Numbered from the stretch's first letter, positions 7,907 through 16,186 are shown. The stretch: 40,950 nt of DNA from CAXMNX01 sp964194845 (GCA_964194845.1 CAXMNX010000073.1:1-40950), one strand, 5' to 3'. The notes: generated by a model from the letters alone, not told the origin. Translations and numbers: made by a program.

Positions 7907-9250
7907 ATGACCGATCTTGCCGCACTGACCACATCGCTCCTCGATGCCGCCAGGAAGGCCGGTGCGGGTGCGGCGGACGCTATTGCGACCGAAGGCACAT
8001 CGCTTTCGATCAACGTGCTGTCGGGCAAGTTGGAACATGCCGAACGCGCCGAAGGCGTCGAGATCGGGTTGCGGGTTCTGATCGGCAAACGGCAGGCGTG
8101 TGTCTCGGCATCGGACATCAGCGCTGAGACGATCTCGACCGTTGCCGAAAGAGCCGTCGAGATGGCCAAGCTGGCGCCTGAAGACCCATATATCGGGCTT
8201 GCCGATGCAGATCAGCTGGCCTCTGATTGGGACATTGCGGCATTTGAAATGGCGGAAGATGCGCCTGAGCCCGAACCGGGTGAACTTCAGGATATGGCCA
8301 TGCGCGCCGAGGCAGCAGCACTTGCAGTTGACGGCATCGCGCAGGCCGACAGTGCCGCTGCCGGATATTCGCGCACCGCGATACATCTGGCCGCAACGAA
8401 TGGTTTCGCTGGCGGCTACAGTCGCACTTCGCACGGGCTTTCCTGCGTTGCGATCACTGGCACCGGCACGGCGATGGAGCGTGATTATTACGGCGACAGC
8501 CGCGTGTTTGGCGCTGATCTGAGCGAGGCGGAAGAAGTGGGCCGGATTGCGGGCGAACGGACACTTGCCCGTCGTGGCGCGCGCAAACCGCCGACAGGCG
8601 CCTATCCGGTGCTATACGACGAACGAATTTCATCTGGTCTGATCGGGCATCTGACCCAGGCCGCAAACGGCATGATGGTTGCGCGCGGGTCTTCGTGGCT
8701 GCGGGAAAATCTCGGGCAGCAGGTACTGCCGAAGGGCCTTTCGATCATCGAAAACCCACATCGGCCCCGGATCAGCGGCTCGCGTCCGTTCGATGCGGAA
8801 GGGCTTGCGACGCGCGCGCGAAAAATAGTCGATGACGGGGTGCTGATGGGCTGGACGCTGGATCTCGCCACGGCGCGCCAGCTTGGCCTTCAAAGCACGG
8901 CCAGCGCGGCACGCGGCACGGGATCCCCGCCATCCCCTCGCACCGGTAACATCAGCCTTACTGAAAGCGACCAAAGCCGTGCCGAGCTGATCGGGGACAT
9001 GGGCAGCGGGCTTCTGGTGACCTCGCTAATTGGTTCGTCGATCAACCCGACAACCGGCGACTATTCGCGCGGTGCAAGCGGTTTCTGGGTCGAAAACGGC
9101 GAAATTACTTATCCGGTCAACGAATGCACGATTGCAGGCAATCTGCATGAAATGCTGGCCTCGATCCGTCCAGCCAACGACGCACGGCAACATTTAAGCC
9201 GGGTCGTGCCGTCGCTTATGGTCGAAGGTATGACAATTGCCGGCGAATGA
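7907..9250 (+). CDS. pmbA: TldD/PmbA family protein (PmbA/TldE)
   Basis: 447 residues, normal for PmbA/TldE, the partner of the metalloprotease TldD. In known systems the pair processes modified peptides such as microcin B17 and the CcdA antitoxin. Recognisable family segments are EGVEIGLRVLIGKRQACVSASD, a central GFAGGYSRTSHGLSCVAITG, and the C-terminal GDYSRGASGFWVENGEITYPVNECTIAGNL. The zinc-binding HExxxH of TldD is absent, as expected for the non-catalytic PmbA side. No tldD lies in the window. The stop overlaps the TTG start of the next gene by 14 nt. Confidence 0.92.
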   Translation: MTDLAALTTSLLDAARKAGAGAADAIATEGTSLSINVLSGKLEHAERAEGVEIGLRVLIGKRQACVSASDISAETISTVAERAVEMAKLAPEDPYIGLADADQLASDWDIAAFEMAEDAPEPEPGELQDMAMRAEAAALAVDGIAQADSAAAGYSRTAIHLAATNGFAGGYSRTSHGLSCVAITGTGTAMERDYYGDSRVFGADLSEAEEVGRIAGERTLARRGARKPPTGAYPVLYDERISSGLIGHLTQAANGMMVARGSSWLRENLGQQVLPKGLSIIENPHRPRISGSRPFDAEGLATRARKIVDDGVLMGWTLDLATARQLGLQSTASAARGTGSPPSPRTGNISLTESDQSRAELIGDMGSGLLVTSLIGSSINPTTGDYSRGASGFWVENGEITYPVNECTIAGNLHEMLASIRPANDARQHLSRVVPSLMVEGMTIAGE

Positions 9251-10010
9251 TCTGTCACTTTTGGCCGACGCTGCCCGCGAGGCGGGCGAAATTGCCCTCC
9301 GTTTCTGGCGCGAAGACCCGCAGGTCTGGGACAAGGGCGGTGACGATCCGGTCAGCGAGGCAGATTTCGCGGTCGATACGCATCTGAAGGACCGGCTTTT
9401 GAGCGCCCGCCCCGACTACGGCTGGGTCAGCGAGGAAACCGAAGACGATCCCGCGCGACTGACCGCCCAGCGCGTCTTTATCGTCGATCCGATTGATGGA
9501 ACACGCGCGTTCGTTGCTGGCGAGAAGACCTGGGCGCATTCGCTGGCTATTGTGGAAACCGGTCGCGTCGTCGCGGGATGCGTCTTTCTGCCCGCTCGCG
9601 ACAAGCTTTATCTGGCACAAGAAGGTTCGGGCGCGACGCTGAACGGTTTGGCAATTCGCGCTACAGTTGCGGCGGGTTTATACGACGCCACCGTTCTGAC
9701 ACCCCGCGTGACAATGCAGGACAGGTATTGGCGCGCAGGCTCTGCCCCCGACTTTGATCGGCAATTCCGACCATCGCTTGCCTATCGTCTCGCACTTGTC
9801 GCCGAAGGTCGGTTCGATGCGATGGTAACCCTGCGAGCGACATGGGAATGGGACATTGCCGCAGGCGCGCTGATCGCGACCGAGGCCGGGGCTGTGGCAA
9901 CCGACCGCAAAGGACAAGCACTGACGTTCAACAGCCCGGCAAGGCAAACTGCGGGGGTCGTGGCCGCGGGTGCGAAGGTGCATCGTGACCTGGTGGGCGC
10001 CTTGGCTTAG
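9237..10010 (+). CDS. Inositol monophosphatase family phosphatase, CysQ-like
   Basis: 257 residues of the Mg2+/Li+-dependent phosphatase superfamily. Metal-binding motifs are complete: DDPVSEADFAVD, SEE (65-67), DPIDGT (84-89) and WDIAAG with Asp206. In Rhodobacterales a gene in this position is usually annotated as 3'(2'),5'-bisphosphate nucleotidase CysQ (recycling PAP from sulfate assimilation) or inositol monophosphatase; motifs alone do not decide which. The first usable start is TTG 9237, 14 nt inside pmbA, so translation is probably coupled to it. Confidence 0.87.
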   Translation: MPANDLSLLADAAREAGEIALRFWREDPQVWDKGGDDPVSEADFAVDTHLKDRLLSARPDYGWVSEETEDDPARLTAQRVFIVDPIDGTRAFVAGEKTWAHSLAIVETGRVVAGCVFLPARDKLYLAQEGSGATLNGLAIRATVAAGLYDATVLTPRVTMQDRYWRAGSAPDFDRQFRPSLAYRLALVAEGRFDAMVTLRATWEWDIAAGALIATEAGAVATDRKGQALTFNSPARQTAGVVAAGAKVHRDLVGALA

Positions 10011-10035
10011 GGCCTCGACCCCGAGAATGCCCGAC

Positions 10036-10063
10036 TTGACCCTACCACGCGACCGGTTAGCCT
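10036..10063 (+). promoter_or_regulatory. Candidate sigma-70 promoter for DUF4170-waaA-lpxK
   Basis: TTGACC (10036-10041), a 16-nt spacer and TAGCCT (10058-10063), placed 25 nt before the DUF4170 ATG. A TTGAC box with TAGnnT is a common promoter form in Rhodobacteraceae. Confidence 0.5.
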
Positions 10064-10088
10064 GCGCGCGACCCGAACGGAGGACCTC

Positions 10089-10334
10089 ATGACCCAACGG
10101 CTGCACCTTGTATTTGGCGGGGAGCTTGTCGATCCGACGCAAAATGCTTTCAAGGATGTCGATGACATCCATATCGTCGGGATTTTTCCTGACTACAAAC
10201 GGGCTTACGACGCCTGGAAGTCCGAAGCGCAGCGCACGGTCGACAACGCGCATACACGATATTTCATCGCTCATCTGCACCGGCTTCGCGACGAAGAGGC
10301 GGCTGCATCATCCACCGAGGAGTTAAGCAGCTGA
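10089..10334 (+). CDS. DUF4170 domain-containing small protein
   Basis: 81 residues, cytoplasmic, no signal peptide. It has the look of DUF4170: RLHLVFGGELVDPTQNAFKDVDDIHIVGIFPDYKRAYDAWKSEAQRTVDNAHTRYFIAHLHRL, a compact alpha/beta protein of unknown function conserved in alphaproteobacteria just upstream of lipid A/Kdo genes. An excellent GGAGG lies 6 nt before the ATG. The TGA overlaps the proposed CTG start of the waaA-like gene (CTGA), so the small protein and the glycosyltransferase are probably made together. Its constant position suggests a role in LPS core synthesis, but this is inference. Confidence 0.85.
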   Translation: MTQRLHLVFGGELVDPTQNAFKDVDDIHIVGIFPDYKRAYDAWKSEAQRTVDNAHTRYFIAHLHRLRDEEAAASSTEELSS

Positions 10335-11590
10335 CACGGTCAAGCCCGCGGCTGGTTTCGCGGCTTTTCTATGCCGCGACCCGGCTGCGCGATATTGCAC
10401 GGGCACGCCAAAATACCCCCGAAAAAGAGGCTGCACCGCAAAGGCTTGGAAAAACCGGCGATGTCCGCCCGGATGGCTGTCTGCTTTGGATCCACGCGCA
10501 CGACGCCGCCGACACCGGGGCAATTGCAGCCCTTTGCCAGGAACTTGCGCGCTTACGTGAAGAACCGGTGTATGCCCTCGTCACCTCGACTGAAAACGCC
10601 TCCGCAGCCGTGTCGATTGCGATACATCAGCTTGTTCCGGGCGAAACGTCTGGGTCGGTTGCAAGATTTTTCGATCATTGGACACCGGACGCGGCGATCA
10701 TTGTCGGGCCGCCCGACCGTCCGGTTCTGATCGCCGAAGCAGCCGCGCGCGGCATACCGATGTTTCTTGCCGCAAGCCATCGCGGGCAGATCGCGCCGGG
10801 TGGACGCCTGTCGCTGCTTTCCGCCTCGCTTTTGGAGCATTTTACCAAATTCCTCGCGTCGTCCGCCGCCGAAGCGCAAGCCCTCAGGGGCGGCAACATT
10901 GATCAAGACCTTGTGTTGGTGACCGGCCCGCTGAGCGATACGGCGCTGGCGCTGCCGTGCAATCAGGCCGAGCTTGACGAACTGGGAACAACGCTGGCCG
11001 CGCGACCGGTCTGGCTGGCGGCACACGTGACAACAAGCGAGATCGCAGCGGTCGAGGCCGCACAACGGCGGACGATACGTGCCGCACATCGTCTTTTGCT
11101 GATTGTCGTGCCGCGAACTTCGGATGCCGGCCCGGAAATTTCCGCCGCACTCGAAGCGCAGGGATGGCGCACTGCACTGCGTTCGAAGGGCGAGGAACCG
11201 CACGAAAACATCCAAGTTTATGTCGCCGACACCGAGGGTGAAATGGGGCTCTGGTACCGCCTTGCGCCGATTACCTATCTGGGCGGCACGTTTGACAGGA
11301 ACGCCGAGGGGTCTGATCCTTTTGAGCCAGCGTCGCTTGGCTCTGCCGTCGTTCACGGGCCGGATATCGGCAAAAATATTCATCGGTTCACGCGGCTGAA
11401 AAAAGCAAATGCGACGGCAGAGGTGACGTCTCAGGATCAACTTGGAGACACGATTTTCAATCTGTTGGCGCCTGACAAGGCCGCCATGCTTGCGCACGCG
11501 GGCTGGTCTGTGACATCCGAAAGCGCGCACGCCGTGGAAAATCTGGCTGAAATGATCAATACCGAATTGGACCCGGACGTGGCTAGCTGA
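10331..11590 (+). CDS. waaA: Divergent Kdo-transferase-like glycosyltransferase (GT30/WaaA family), CTG start
   Basis: WaaA transfers Kdo from CMP-Kdo to lipid A precursor at the inner membrane. The frame is open far upstream of the first internal GTG (10568). The best start is CTG 10331, with GAGGAG 8 nt upstream and a CTGA overlap with the DUF4170 stop, giving 419 residues, a normal length. Family features are RFFDHWTPDAAIIVG, the C-terminal IQVYVADTEGEMGLWYRLAPITYLGGTF, and GSDPFEPASLGSAVVHGP, the counterpart of GGHNPLEPA. The N-terminal HxxSxGE motif carrying the essential Glu is not recognisable: the region reads LLWIHAHDAADTGAIAAL (51-68). The protein may therefore be a second, altered GT30. 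It lies directly before lpxK, overlapping by 1 nt. Confidence 0.8.
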   Translation: MTRSSPRLVSRLFYAATRLRDIARARQNTPEKEAAPQRLGKTGDVRPDGCLLWIHAHDAADTGAIAALCQELARLREEPVYALVTSTENASAAVSIAIHQLVPGETSGSVARFFDHWTPDAAIIVGPPDRPVLIAEAAARGIPMFLAASHRGQIAPGGRLSLLSASLLEHFTKFLASSAAEAQALRGGNIDQDLVLVTGPLSDTALALPCNQAELDELGTTLAARPVWLAAHVTTSEIAAVEAAQRRTIRAAHRLLLIVVPRTSDAGPEISAALEAQGWRTALRSKGEEPHENIQVYVADTEGEMGLWYRLAPITYLGGTFDRNAEGSDPFEPASLGSAVVHGPDIGKNIHRFTRLKKANATAEVTSQDQLGDTIFNLLAPDKAAMLAHAGWSVTSESAHAVENLAEMINTELDPDVAS

Positions 11591-12579
11591 TGCGACCGCC
11601 CCGGTTCTGGAGCAATCCCCCCCAAACGCCCGGTGTCGCGGCAAGGCTGCTTGCGCCTCTAGGCACAATTTATGCCCGCGCGACTGCGCGACGTGTCGCC
11701 CGCGCGCCAGAAATTGCGCCGGACGTCCCTGTGATCTGCGTCGGCAATCTAAATGTCGGCGGAACCGGGAAAACGCCGACTGTCATCGCACTGATTGAAC
11801 GGCTTCGGGGTTCAGCACCGCATGTTGTTTCGCGTGGGCACGGTGGCAGCCTGCACGGACCTGTCAGGGTTGACCCGGACCAGCACGACGCCGCCGCGGT
11901 GGGCGACGAGCCGATATTGCTTGCAGCTTTCGCGCCGACCTGGGTTGCGAAGAGCCGGGCGACGGGCGTTCGCGCGGCGATTGCATCGGGCGCGGGTGTC
12001 GTCATCCTTGACGACGGCTTTCAAAACCCATCCGTGCCGAAATCGCTGAGCATCGTGGTCGTGGATGGTGCCAGCGGTTTTGGCAACGGGCGCGTTATCC
12101 CGGCGGGTCCGCTTCGCGAGCCGGTGGAGGCCGGACTTGCGCGCGCGGATATTCTTTTAATTGTCGGCGACGATGCCGCCCTGCGCCAGTTTGACAACAC
12201 CTGGACAGACCTGCCCAATCTGCCCCGCGTTCGCGGCGCGCTTGAACCACTTGCAACCGGTATGGAATGGCAGGGGCAACGGGTGCTGGCGTTTGCTGGC
12301 ATCGGAAACCCGGAAAAGTTCTTCGCAACGTTGCGCGGGCTTGGCGCGGATATTATTCGGGCCGTGCCGCTGGACGATCACCAACCGCTGACAGCAAGTC
12401 TGATGAGGCGATTGGAGCTTGAGGCAGCGGCCGGATCAGCTCAGCTTGTAACGACCGAAAAAGACGCGACCCGCCTGCCGCCTTCATTCCGGCAGAAAGT
12501 TCTGACACTTCCGGTCCGGCTGACAATGAAAGACACAGCACCGATTGACGCCGCGCTGGCTGATCTTAAGCTGATCTAA
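11590..12579 (+). CDS. lpxK: Tetraacyldisaccharide 4'-kinase
   Basis: Inner-membrane-associated kinase phosphorylating the 4' position of the lipid A disaccharide precursor with ATP. The 329-residue protein has the diagnostic P-loop GNLNVGGTGKT (52-62), the RG(H/Y)GG segment at SRGHGGSLHGPVRV, VGDEPILLA, DDGFQNPS and PAGPLREP, all classic LpxK motifs, plus the C-terminal VTTEKDATRLP. The ATG overlaps the waaA stop (TGATG). Forming a unit with a Kdo-transferase-like gene, it points to lipid A/inner-core assembly. It converges on dsbA with only 30 nt between stops and no visible terminator. Confidence 0.95.
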   Translation: MRPPRFWSNPPQTPGVAARLLAPLGTIYARATARRVARAPEIAPDVPVICVGNLNVGGTGKTPTVIALIERLRGSAPHVVSRGHGGSLHGPVRVDPDQHDAAAVGDEPILLAAFAPTWVAKSRATGVRAAIASGAGVVILDDGFQNPSVPKSLSIVVVDGASGFGNGRVIPAGPLREPVEAGLARADILLIVGDDAALRQFDNTWTDLPNLPRVRGALEPLATGMEWQGQRVLAFAGIGNPEKFFATLRGLGADIIRAVPLDDHQPLTASLMRRLELEAAAGSAQLVTTEKDATRLPPSFRQKVLTLPVRLTMKDTAPIDAALADLKLI

Positions 12580-12609
12580 TTGGCCCGGCAGGTGCGGAAT
12601 GCGAGATTG

Positions 12610-13251
12610 TCAGCTCCCCATTGCCTCATCAAGGATCGCCTTCATCTCGTCATAGGGTATGTTTTTGTACTTCTCGCCATTGATCACAAACGACGGCGTA
12701 GAGTTTATGCCATCCGCTTCGGATTGTTGCAGGTAACGGGCATAAAGCTTCTGGGCATTGTCCGCGTCGGTCAGGCATTGATCAAGCTGGCCGTCAGTCA
12801 GGCCCGCAGTCTTGCCGATCCGACGAAGACTGCCGACAATCGCCGCCGCATCCTGCTGGCGCGCCCAATCCTGTTGCTGGGAATAAAGCATTTCGGCAAT
12901 GCCGAAATACCGGTTTTCGGCCCCGTCGCCGCAACGGGCAACGATCGCCGCCCAAAGCCCGAAACGGTCGAAATATATCTCGCGATAGACAAAATTGATT
13001 TTCCCGGTGTCGATATAATCGGCTTTCAGGTCTTTGAACGCCTCGGCATGGAATGCCGCGCAATGCGGGCAAGTGAATGACGCATATTCGACAACGGTGA
13101 CAGTTGCGTCGGGATTGCCAATCGACATGTCGGGAATATCAGAGGTGTCGATGTCGGACGCGTCCTGCGCCAGCGCCGTTTGCGATGCGAATACCATTGC
13201 AAAGATCAACGCAATTGCCAGAGCAGCGTAGGTGGCCAAAATTCTGTTCAT
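12610..13251 (-). CDS. DsbA-family thiol:disulfide oxidoreductase (periplasmic)
   Basis: 213 residues from ATG 13251; the frame extends 20 codons upstream but only this start gives a clean Sec signal peptide (MNRILATYAALAIALIFAMV then ASQTALAQD). The thioredoxin-fold active site is C61-P-H-C64 in YASFTCPHCAAFH, and the cis-proline loop reads STPSFVINGEKY near the C-terminus. It resembles the DsbA/BdbD (DUF953-like) proteins of alphaproteobacteria, introducing or isomerising disulfides in the periplasm. It follows the DUF721 gene by 13 nt and is co-directional, a common pairing. In several Rhodobacterales smc comes next; here lpxK converges instead. Confidence 0.9.
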   Translation of the reverse strand: MNRILATYAALAIALIFAMVFASQTALAQDASDIDTSDIPDMSIGNPDATVTVVEYASFTCPHCAAFHAEAFKDLKADYIDTGKINFVYREIYFDRFGLWAAIVARCGDGAENRYFGIAEMLYSQQQDWARQQDAAAIVGSLRRIGKTAGLTDGQLDQCLTDADNAQKLYARYLQQSEADGINSTPSFVINGEKYKNIPYDEMKAILDEAMGS

Positions 13252-13264
13252 AAACGTAAAACCT

Positions 13265-13762
13265 TTATTCCTGTTTCGACTGAGATAGGACGTTGGCCCC
13301 CAATCGTGCAAGGGCAGTGCGCAAGCCTTCGTCGGACACGTCGGTCGTTACCTGTCGGGACGCGCGTTCGGCGTCGGCATCCGGTTCGGGCGTTTTGGCC
13401 TTGGCCACAAATGCTGAAGCCAGTTCAGAAAATCCCCGCGCCGACGTCTGCGTTAGTTTGATACGGCTGATCGCGGCATAGCCATAACAGGCGTTCACAC
13501 GTTCGCGAATTTGCTCTTTCTGCATCTCGACGATTGGTGCCGCAGGGCCGCTGGTCAAAAGCGTTAATGTGGCTCCGAAACCGCGCCCATAGGTTACCTC
13601 GACCGGGCGCGCCTGCTGCGAAAGATCGGCACCGACAATGTCGTCCCAGTGAGTGAGAAGGCGCGAAACCGCAAAACCACGGCTTTCACCGGCTTCGCGA
13701 ATGCGTCCCGCCATCAAGCTGGCCGCCCGTTCAAACCCACGCCACCGGCGACCTTCTCGCAT
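13265..13762 (-). CDS. DUF721 domain-containing protein (DciA-like)
   Basis: 165 residues. The N-terminal part has the DUF721 fold signature: FERAASLMAGRIREAGESRGFAVSRLLTHWDDIVGADLSQQARPVEVTY, followed by GATLTLLTSGPAAPIVEMQKEQIRERVNACYGY. DUF721 overlaps the DciA family, ancestral loaders of the replicative helicase DnaB; a role in replication initiation is plausible but unproven here. The last third is low in conservation and charged. An AGGAAAGG lies 7 nt before the ATG. It is divergent from mutY across an 84-bp gap, an arrangement often seen in alphaproteobacteria. Confidence 0.85.
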   Translation of the reverse strand: MREGRRWRGFERAASLMAGRIREAGESRGFAVSRLLTHWDDIVGADLSQQARPVEVTYGRGFGATLTLLTSGPAAPIVEMQKEQIRERVNACYGYAAISRIKLTQTSARGFSELASAFVAKAKTPEPDADAERASRQVTTDVSDEGLRTALARLGANVLSQSKQE

Positions 13763-13846
13763 TGACTTGCCTTTCCTGACCTCGCCCGCATTCTAATGGA
13801 CGACAGCGTCCGCGCCACTCAAAAGCCACAGCAAGGGGGGTAAATA

Positions 13847-14908
13847 TTGCGTGACAGGCCTGAAGCCGCCGATCTGCTGGGCTGGTATGACCAGAATGCC
13901 CGGGTTTTGCCGTGGCGCGTCGGGCCAGCCGAGCGCCGCGCCGGTGAACAGCCCGATCCCTACCGCATCTGGCTGAGCGAGATCATGCTTCAGCAGACGA
14001 CCGTTGCTGCGGTTATCAAGTATTACCAGCAATTTACCGACCTCTGGCCACGCGTCGAAGACCTTGCCGCAGCGCCGGACGAAGCCGTCATGGGAGCGTG
14101 GGCGGGGTTGGGATATTACGCACGGGCACGAAACCTTTTGAAGTGCGCGCGGCTGATTGCAAGCGAATATGGTGGCCGGTTTCCAGACGCGCGCGAAAAA
14201 TTGCTGGCGCTTCCCGGCATCGGCCCTTACACAGCTGCGGCGATTGCCGCGATTGCCTTCAATCGGCCCGAAACTGTTGTTGACGGCAATGTCGAAAGGG
14301 TGATGAGCAGGATTTTTGCCGTTGAAACACCGCTGCCGAGCGCCAAGCCATTCTTGGCGACGTTGGCCGGTGATCTGACCGCAAGGCAGCGTCCCGGTGA
14401 CTATGCGCAGGCGGTCATGGATCTGGGGGCGACAATCTGCACGCCGCGCAATCCGTCCTGCGGCATTTGCCCCTGGAAAATCGCCTGCACGGCACACGCA
14501 AGGGGACGCACCGGCGAATTTCCTGTGAAGGGGCCGAAAAAAGACAGACCTTTGCGCAGGGGTATCGCCTATTTGGCGCAGCGCAGCGATGGCGCATGGT
14601 TGCTTGAAACAAGACCCGCGCGCGGATTGCTTGGTGGCATGTTGGGCTGGCCGGGCGGCGAATGGGCCGAAAACCCACCCGACGAAAGACCGCCACTGGA
14701 TGCGATCTGGCGCGACCCCGGTGCCCACGTTCGCCACACTTTCACGCATTTCCAATTGCAATTGGCGTTGCGCATCGCCGTGGTTCCCCTGGACGCGAAG
14801 CCGAAAAGCGGCCAATTCGTGAACAAGTCCGATTTCAATCCCGCCAAGCTCCCTACTGTGATGCGAAAAGCCTATGATCTGGCGTCGGATGCGCTTTCGA
14901 AGGATTGA
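13847..14908 (+). CDS. mutY: A/G-specific adenine DNA glycosylase
   Basis: Removes adenine mispaired with 8-oxoguanine. From TTG 13847 (GGGGGG lies 6 nt upstream) the protein has 353 residues. Motifs are catalytic Glu45 in LSEIMLQQTTV, the helix-hairpin-helix LPGIGPYTAAAIAAIAF (122-138), catalytic Asp146 in VVDGNVERV, and the [4Fe-4S] cluster cysteines 198, 205, 208 and 214 (C-x6-C-x2-C-x5-C). The C-terminal part carries the NUDIX-like 8-oxoG recognition domain (GLLGGMLGWPGGEW, then VRHTFTHFQLQLAL with the usual HxFTHF). No upstream ATG is available, so the TTG start is preferred. Confidence 0.95.
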   Translation: MRDRPEAADLLGWYDQNARVLPWRVGPAERRAGEQPDPYRIWLSEIMLQQTTVAAVIKYYQQFTDLWPRVEDLAAAPDEAVMGAWAGLGYYARARNLLKCARLIASEYGGRFPDAREKLLALPGIGPYTAAAIAAIAFNRPETVVDGNVERVMSRIFAVETPLPSAKPFLATLAGDLTARQRPGDYAQAVMDLGATICTPRNPSCGICPWKIACTAHARGRTGEFPVKGPKKDRPLRRGIAYLAQRSDGAWLLETRPARGLLGGMLGWPGGEWAENPPDERPPLDAIWRDPGAHVRHTFTHFQLQLALRIAVVPLDAKPKSGQFVNKSDFNPAKLPTVMRKAYDLASDALSKD

Positions 14909-14966
14909 GCCCGGCTTCCCGCCCCGATAGCTTCAAAGGGTGCCACCGAAGGTGATACCGCAACCT

Positions 14967-16130
14967 ATGAACAATGCCGCAAGTTATCCAAACCGCGTTC
15001 CGCCCGCGCTGCCGTTCTGGGTCTCGCTGACCCTTGTCCCGGTGGCCTGGGTGGGTGCCGCGTTTGGCGGATGGGCGTTGGCCTTGTTGCCGCTTTATGC
15101 CTGGGTGGCGTTTTCGCTGCTGGACGCAGCGATCGGCGTTGACATACGCAACCCGGATATCGACGCGCCAGAGGAAACCACCCTTTGGCATCAGCGGATC
15201 ACATTGATCTGGCCGTTTGTCCAATTGCTGACAACGTTTCCGCTTCTGGCCTACGCCACAAGTGCCGACCATCTGTCGTCCGTTGAAAAAGTCGTGCTTT
15301 TTTTCGGTGTTGGCTTGATGTCGGGGACCATCGGCGTGGTCTATGCGCACGAGCTGATGCACAAACGCTCGCGGCTGGAACGGTTTCTGGCCGACATCCT
15401 GATGGGGATGGCGCTTTATGGGCATTACCGGTCCGAGCATTTGCTGGTGCATCACGTTCATGTCGGCACGCCGCGCGATCCGGTTACGGCGAAGTACAGG
15501 GAAAACTTCTGGAAGTTTTACCCGCGTGTTCTGGTCCAAAGCCTGGCGTCGTCTTTCAGGGCCGAACGAGCGATGCTGGCGCGGCGGAACCGGCCGGTCT
15601 GGCATTCTGCCAACCCGTTTTGGCGGTATCTGGGGTTTGCCGGTGGGTTCCTGACGTTGGCGTTTCTGATTGGTGGCTGGTCTGGCCTGGCGCTTTTCCT
15701 GATCTCGGCGGGCTTTGCGATCTTTCAGCTCGAGCTGGTCAATTACATCGAACATTACGGGCTGACGCGAAAGCATCTGGGCGATGGAAAGTACGAGCGC
15801 CAATTGCCGCGACACAGCTGGAATTCAGCCCATGCAGCGACCAGCGCGCTGTTGATCAACGTCACCCGCCATTCCGATCACCATAGCCGCCCCGACCGTC
15901 CCTACCCGCTTTTGCAGACGCCGGACGAAGAAGAAGCACCGCATCTGCCATTTGGCTATGCGGTAATGACGACGATGGCGCTGATCCCGCCGATTTGGAT
16001 GCGGCTAATGAACCCGCGCATTCGGGCATGGCGGCAGCAGTTTTATCCCGAGATCGAGGATTGGAGCGCCTATGACAAAGGCGCCAATCCGTTGCCGAGT
16101 CCAGTTACGCCGACTTCGTCGTCGCGCTGA
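14967..16130 (+). CDS. alkB: Alkane 1-monooxygenase (AlkB, membrane non-haem di-iron)
   Basis: Terminal hydroxylation of medium-chain alkanes using O2 and rubredoxin electrons at the inner membrane. From ATG 14967 it is 387 residues; in-frame GTG codons at 14940 and 14952 are alternatives. All AlkB histidine boxes are present: HELMHK (128-133), EHLLVHHVHVGTP (157-169), the AlkB-specific NYIEHYGL (259-266) and LINVTRHSDHH (296-306). About six transmembrane helices surround them. No rubredoxin or rubredoxin reductase gene is in the window, so electrons must come from elsewhere. It follows mutY by 58 nt and is probably expressed alone, ending at a strong hairpin. Confidence 0.92.
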   Translation: MNNAASYPNRVPPALPFWVSLTLVPVAWVGAAFGGWALALLPLYAWVAFSLLDAAIGVDIRNPDIDAPEETTLWHQRITLIWPFVQLLTTFPLLAYATSADHLSSVEKVVLFFGVGLMSGTIGVVYAHELMHKRSRLERFLADILMGMALYGHYRSEHLLVHHVHVGTPRDPVTAKYRENFWKFYPRVLVQSLASSFRAERAMLARRNRPVWHSANPFWRYLGFAGGFLTLAFLIGGWSGLALFLISAGFAIFQLELVNYIEHYGLTRKHLGDGKYERQLPRHSWNSAHAATSALLINVTRHSDHHSRPDRPYPLLQTPDEEEAPHLPFGYAVMTTMALIPPIWMRLMNPRIRAWRQQFYPEIEDWSAYDKGANPLPSPVTPTSSSR

Positions 16131-16169
16131 GCGAGGGGCGCTGCCCCTCGCGCTCCCCGGCGTATTTTT
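16131..16169. terminator. Hairpin terminator between alkB and the convergent flavoprotein gene
   Basis: Perfect 9-bp stem GCGAGGGGC (16131-16139), three-base loop, complementary arm 16143-16151. A T-run (TATTTTT, 16163-16169) follows 11 nt after the stem, further than in a textbook intrinsic terminator. It sits where two convergent genes meet. Confidence 0.6.
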
Positions 16170-16183
16170 CGAAAAGATGAAAG
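16155..16183. repeat. Candidate rhodobacteral intergenic repeat module
   Basis: The segment CCCCGGCGTATTTTTCG followed by AAAAGATGAAAG, directly after the GC-rich hairpin. From memory, very similar segments (hairpin, CCCCGG, TATTTTT, GATGAAAG) recur between genes in Rhodobacteraceae genomes. Only one copy is in this window, so the repeat status is recalled knowledge, not shown here. Confidence 0.35.
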
Positions 16184-16186
16184 TGC

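Noticed and set aside
10553..11668. Reverse-strand open frame of 371 codons across the waaA-like gene
   Set aside because: Antisense shadow; no domain, no ribosome-binding site, and the forward frame has family motifs.
14754..14767. CCAATTGCAATTGG palindrome
   Set aside because: Inside the mutY coding sequence at a conserved segment; explained by codons.
13793..15815. Two long reverse-strand open frames opposite mutY and alkB
   Set aside because: Both lie opposite genes with full catalytic motifs; their products are Arg/Pro/Gln-rich nonsense typical of GC-rich antisense frames.
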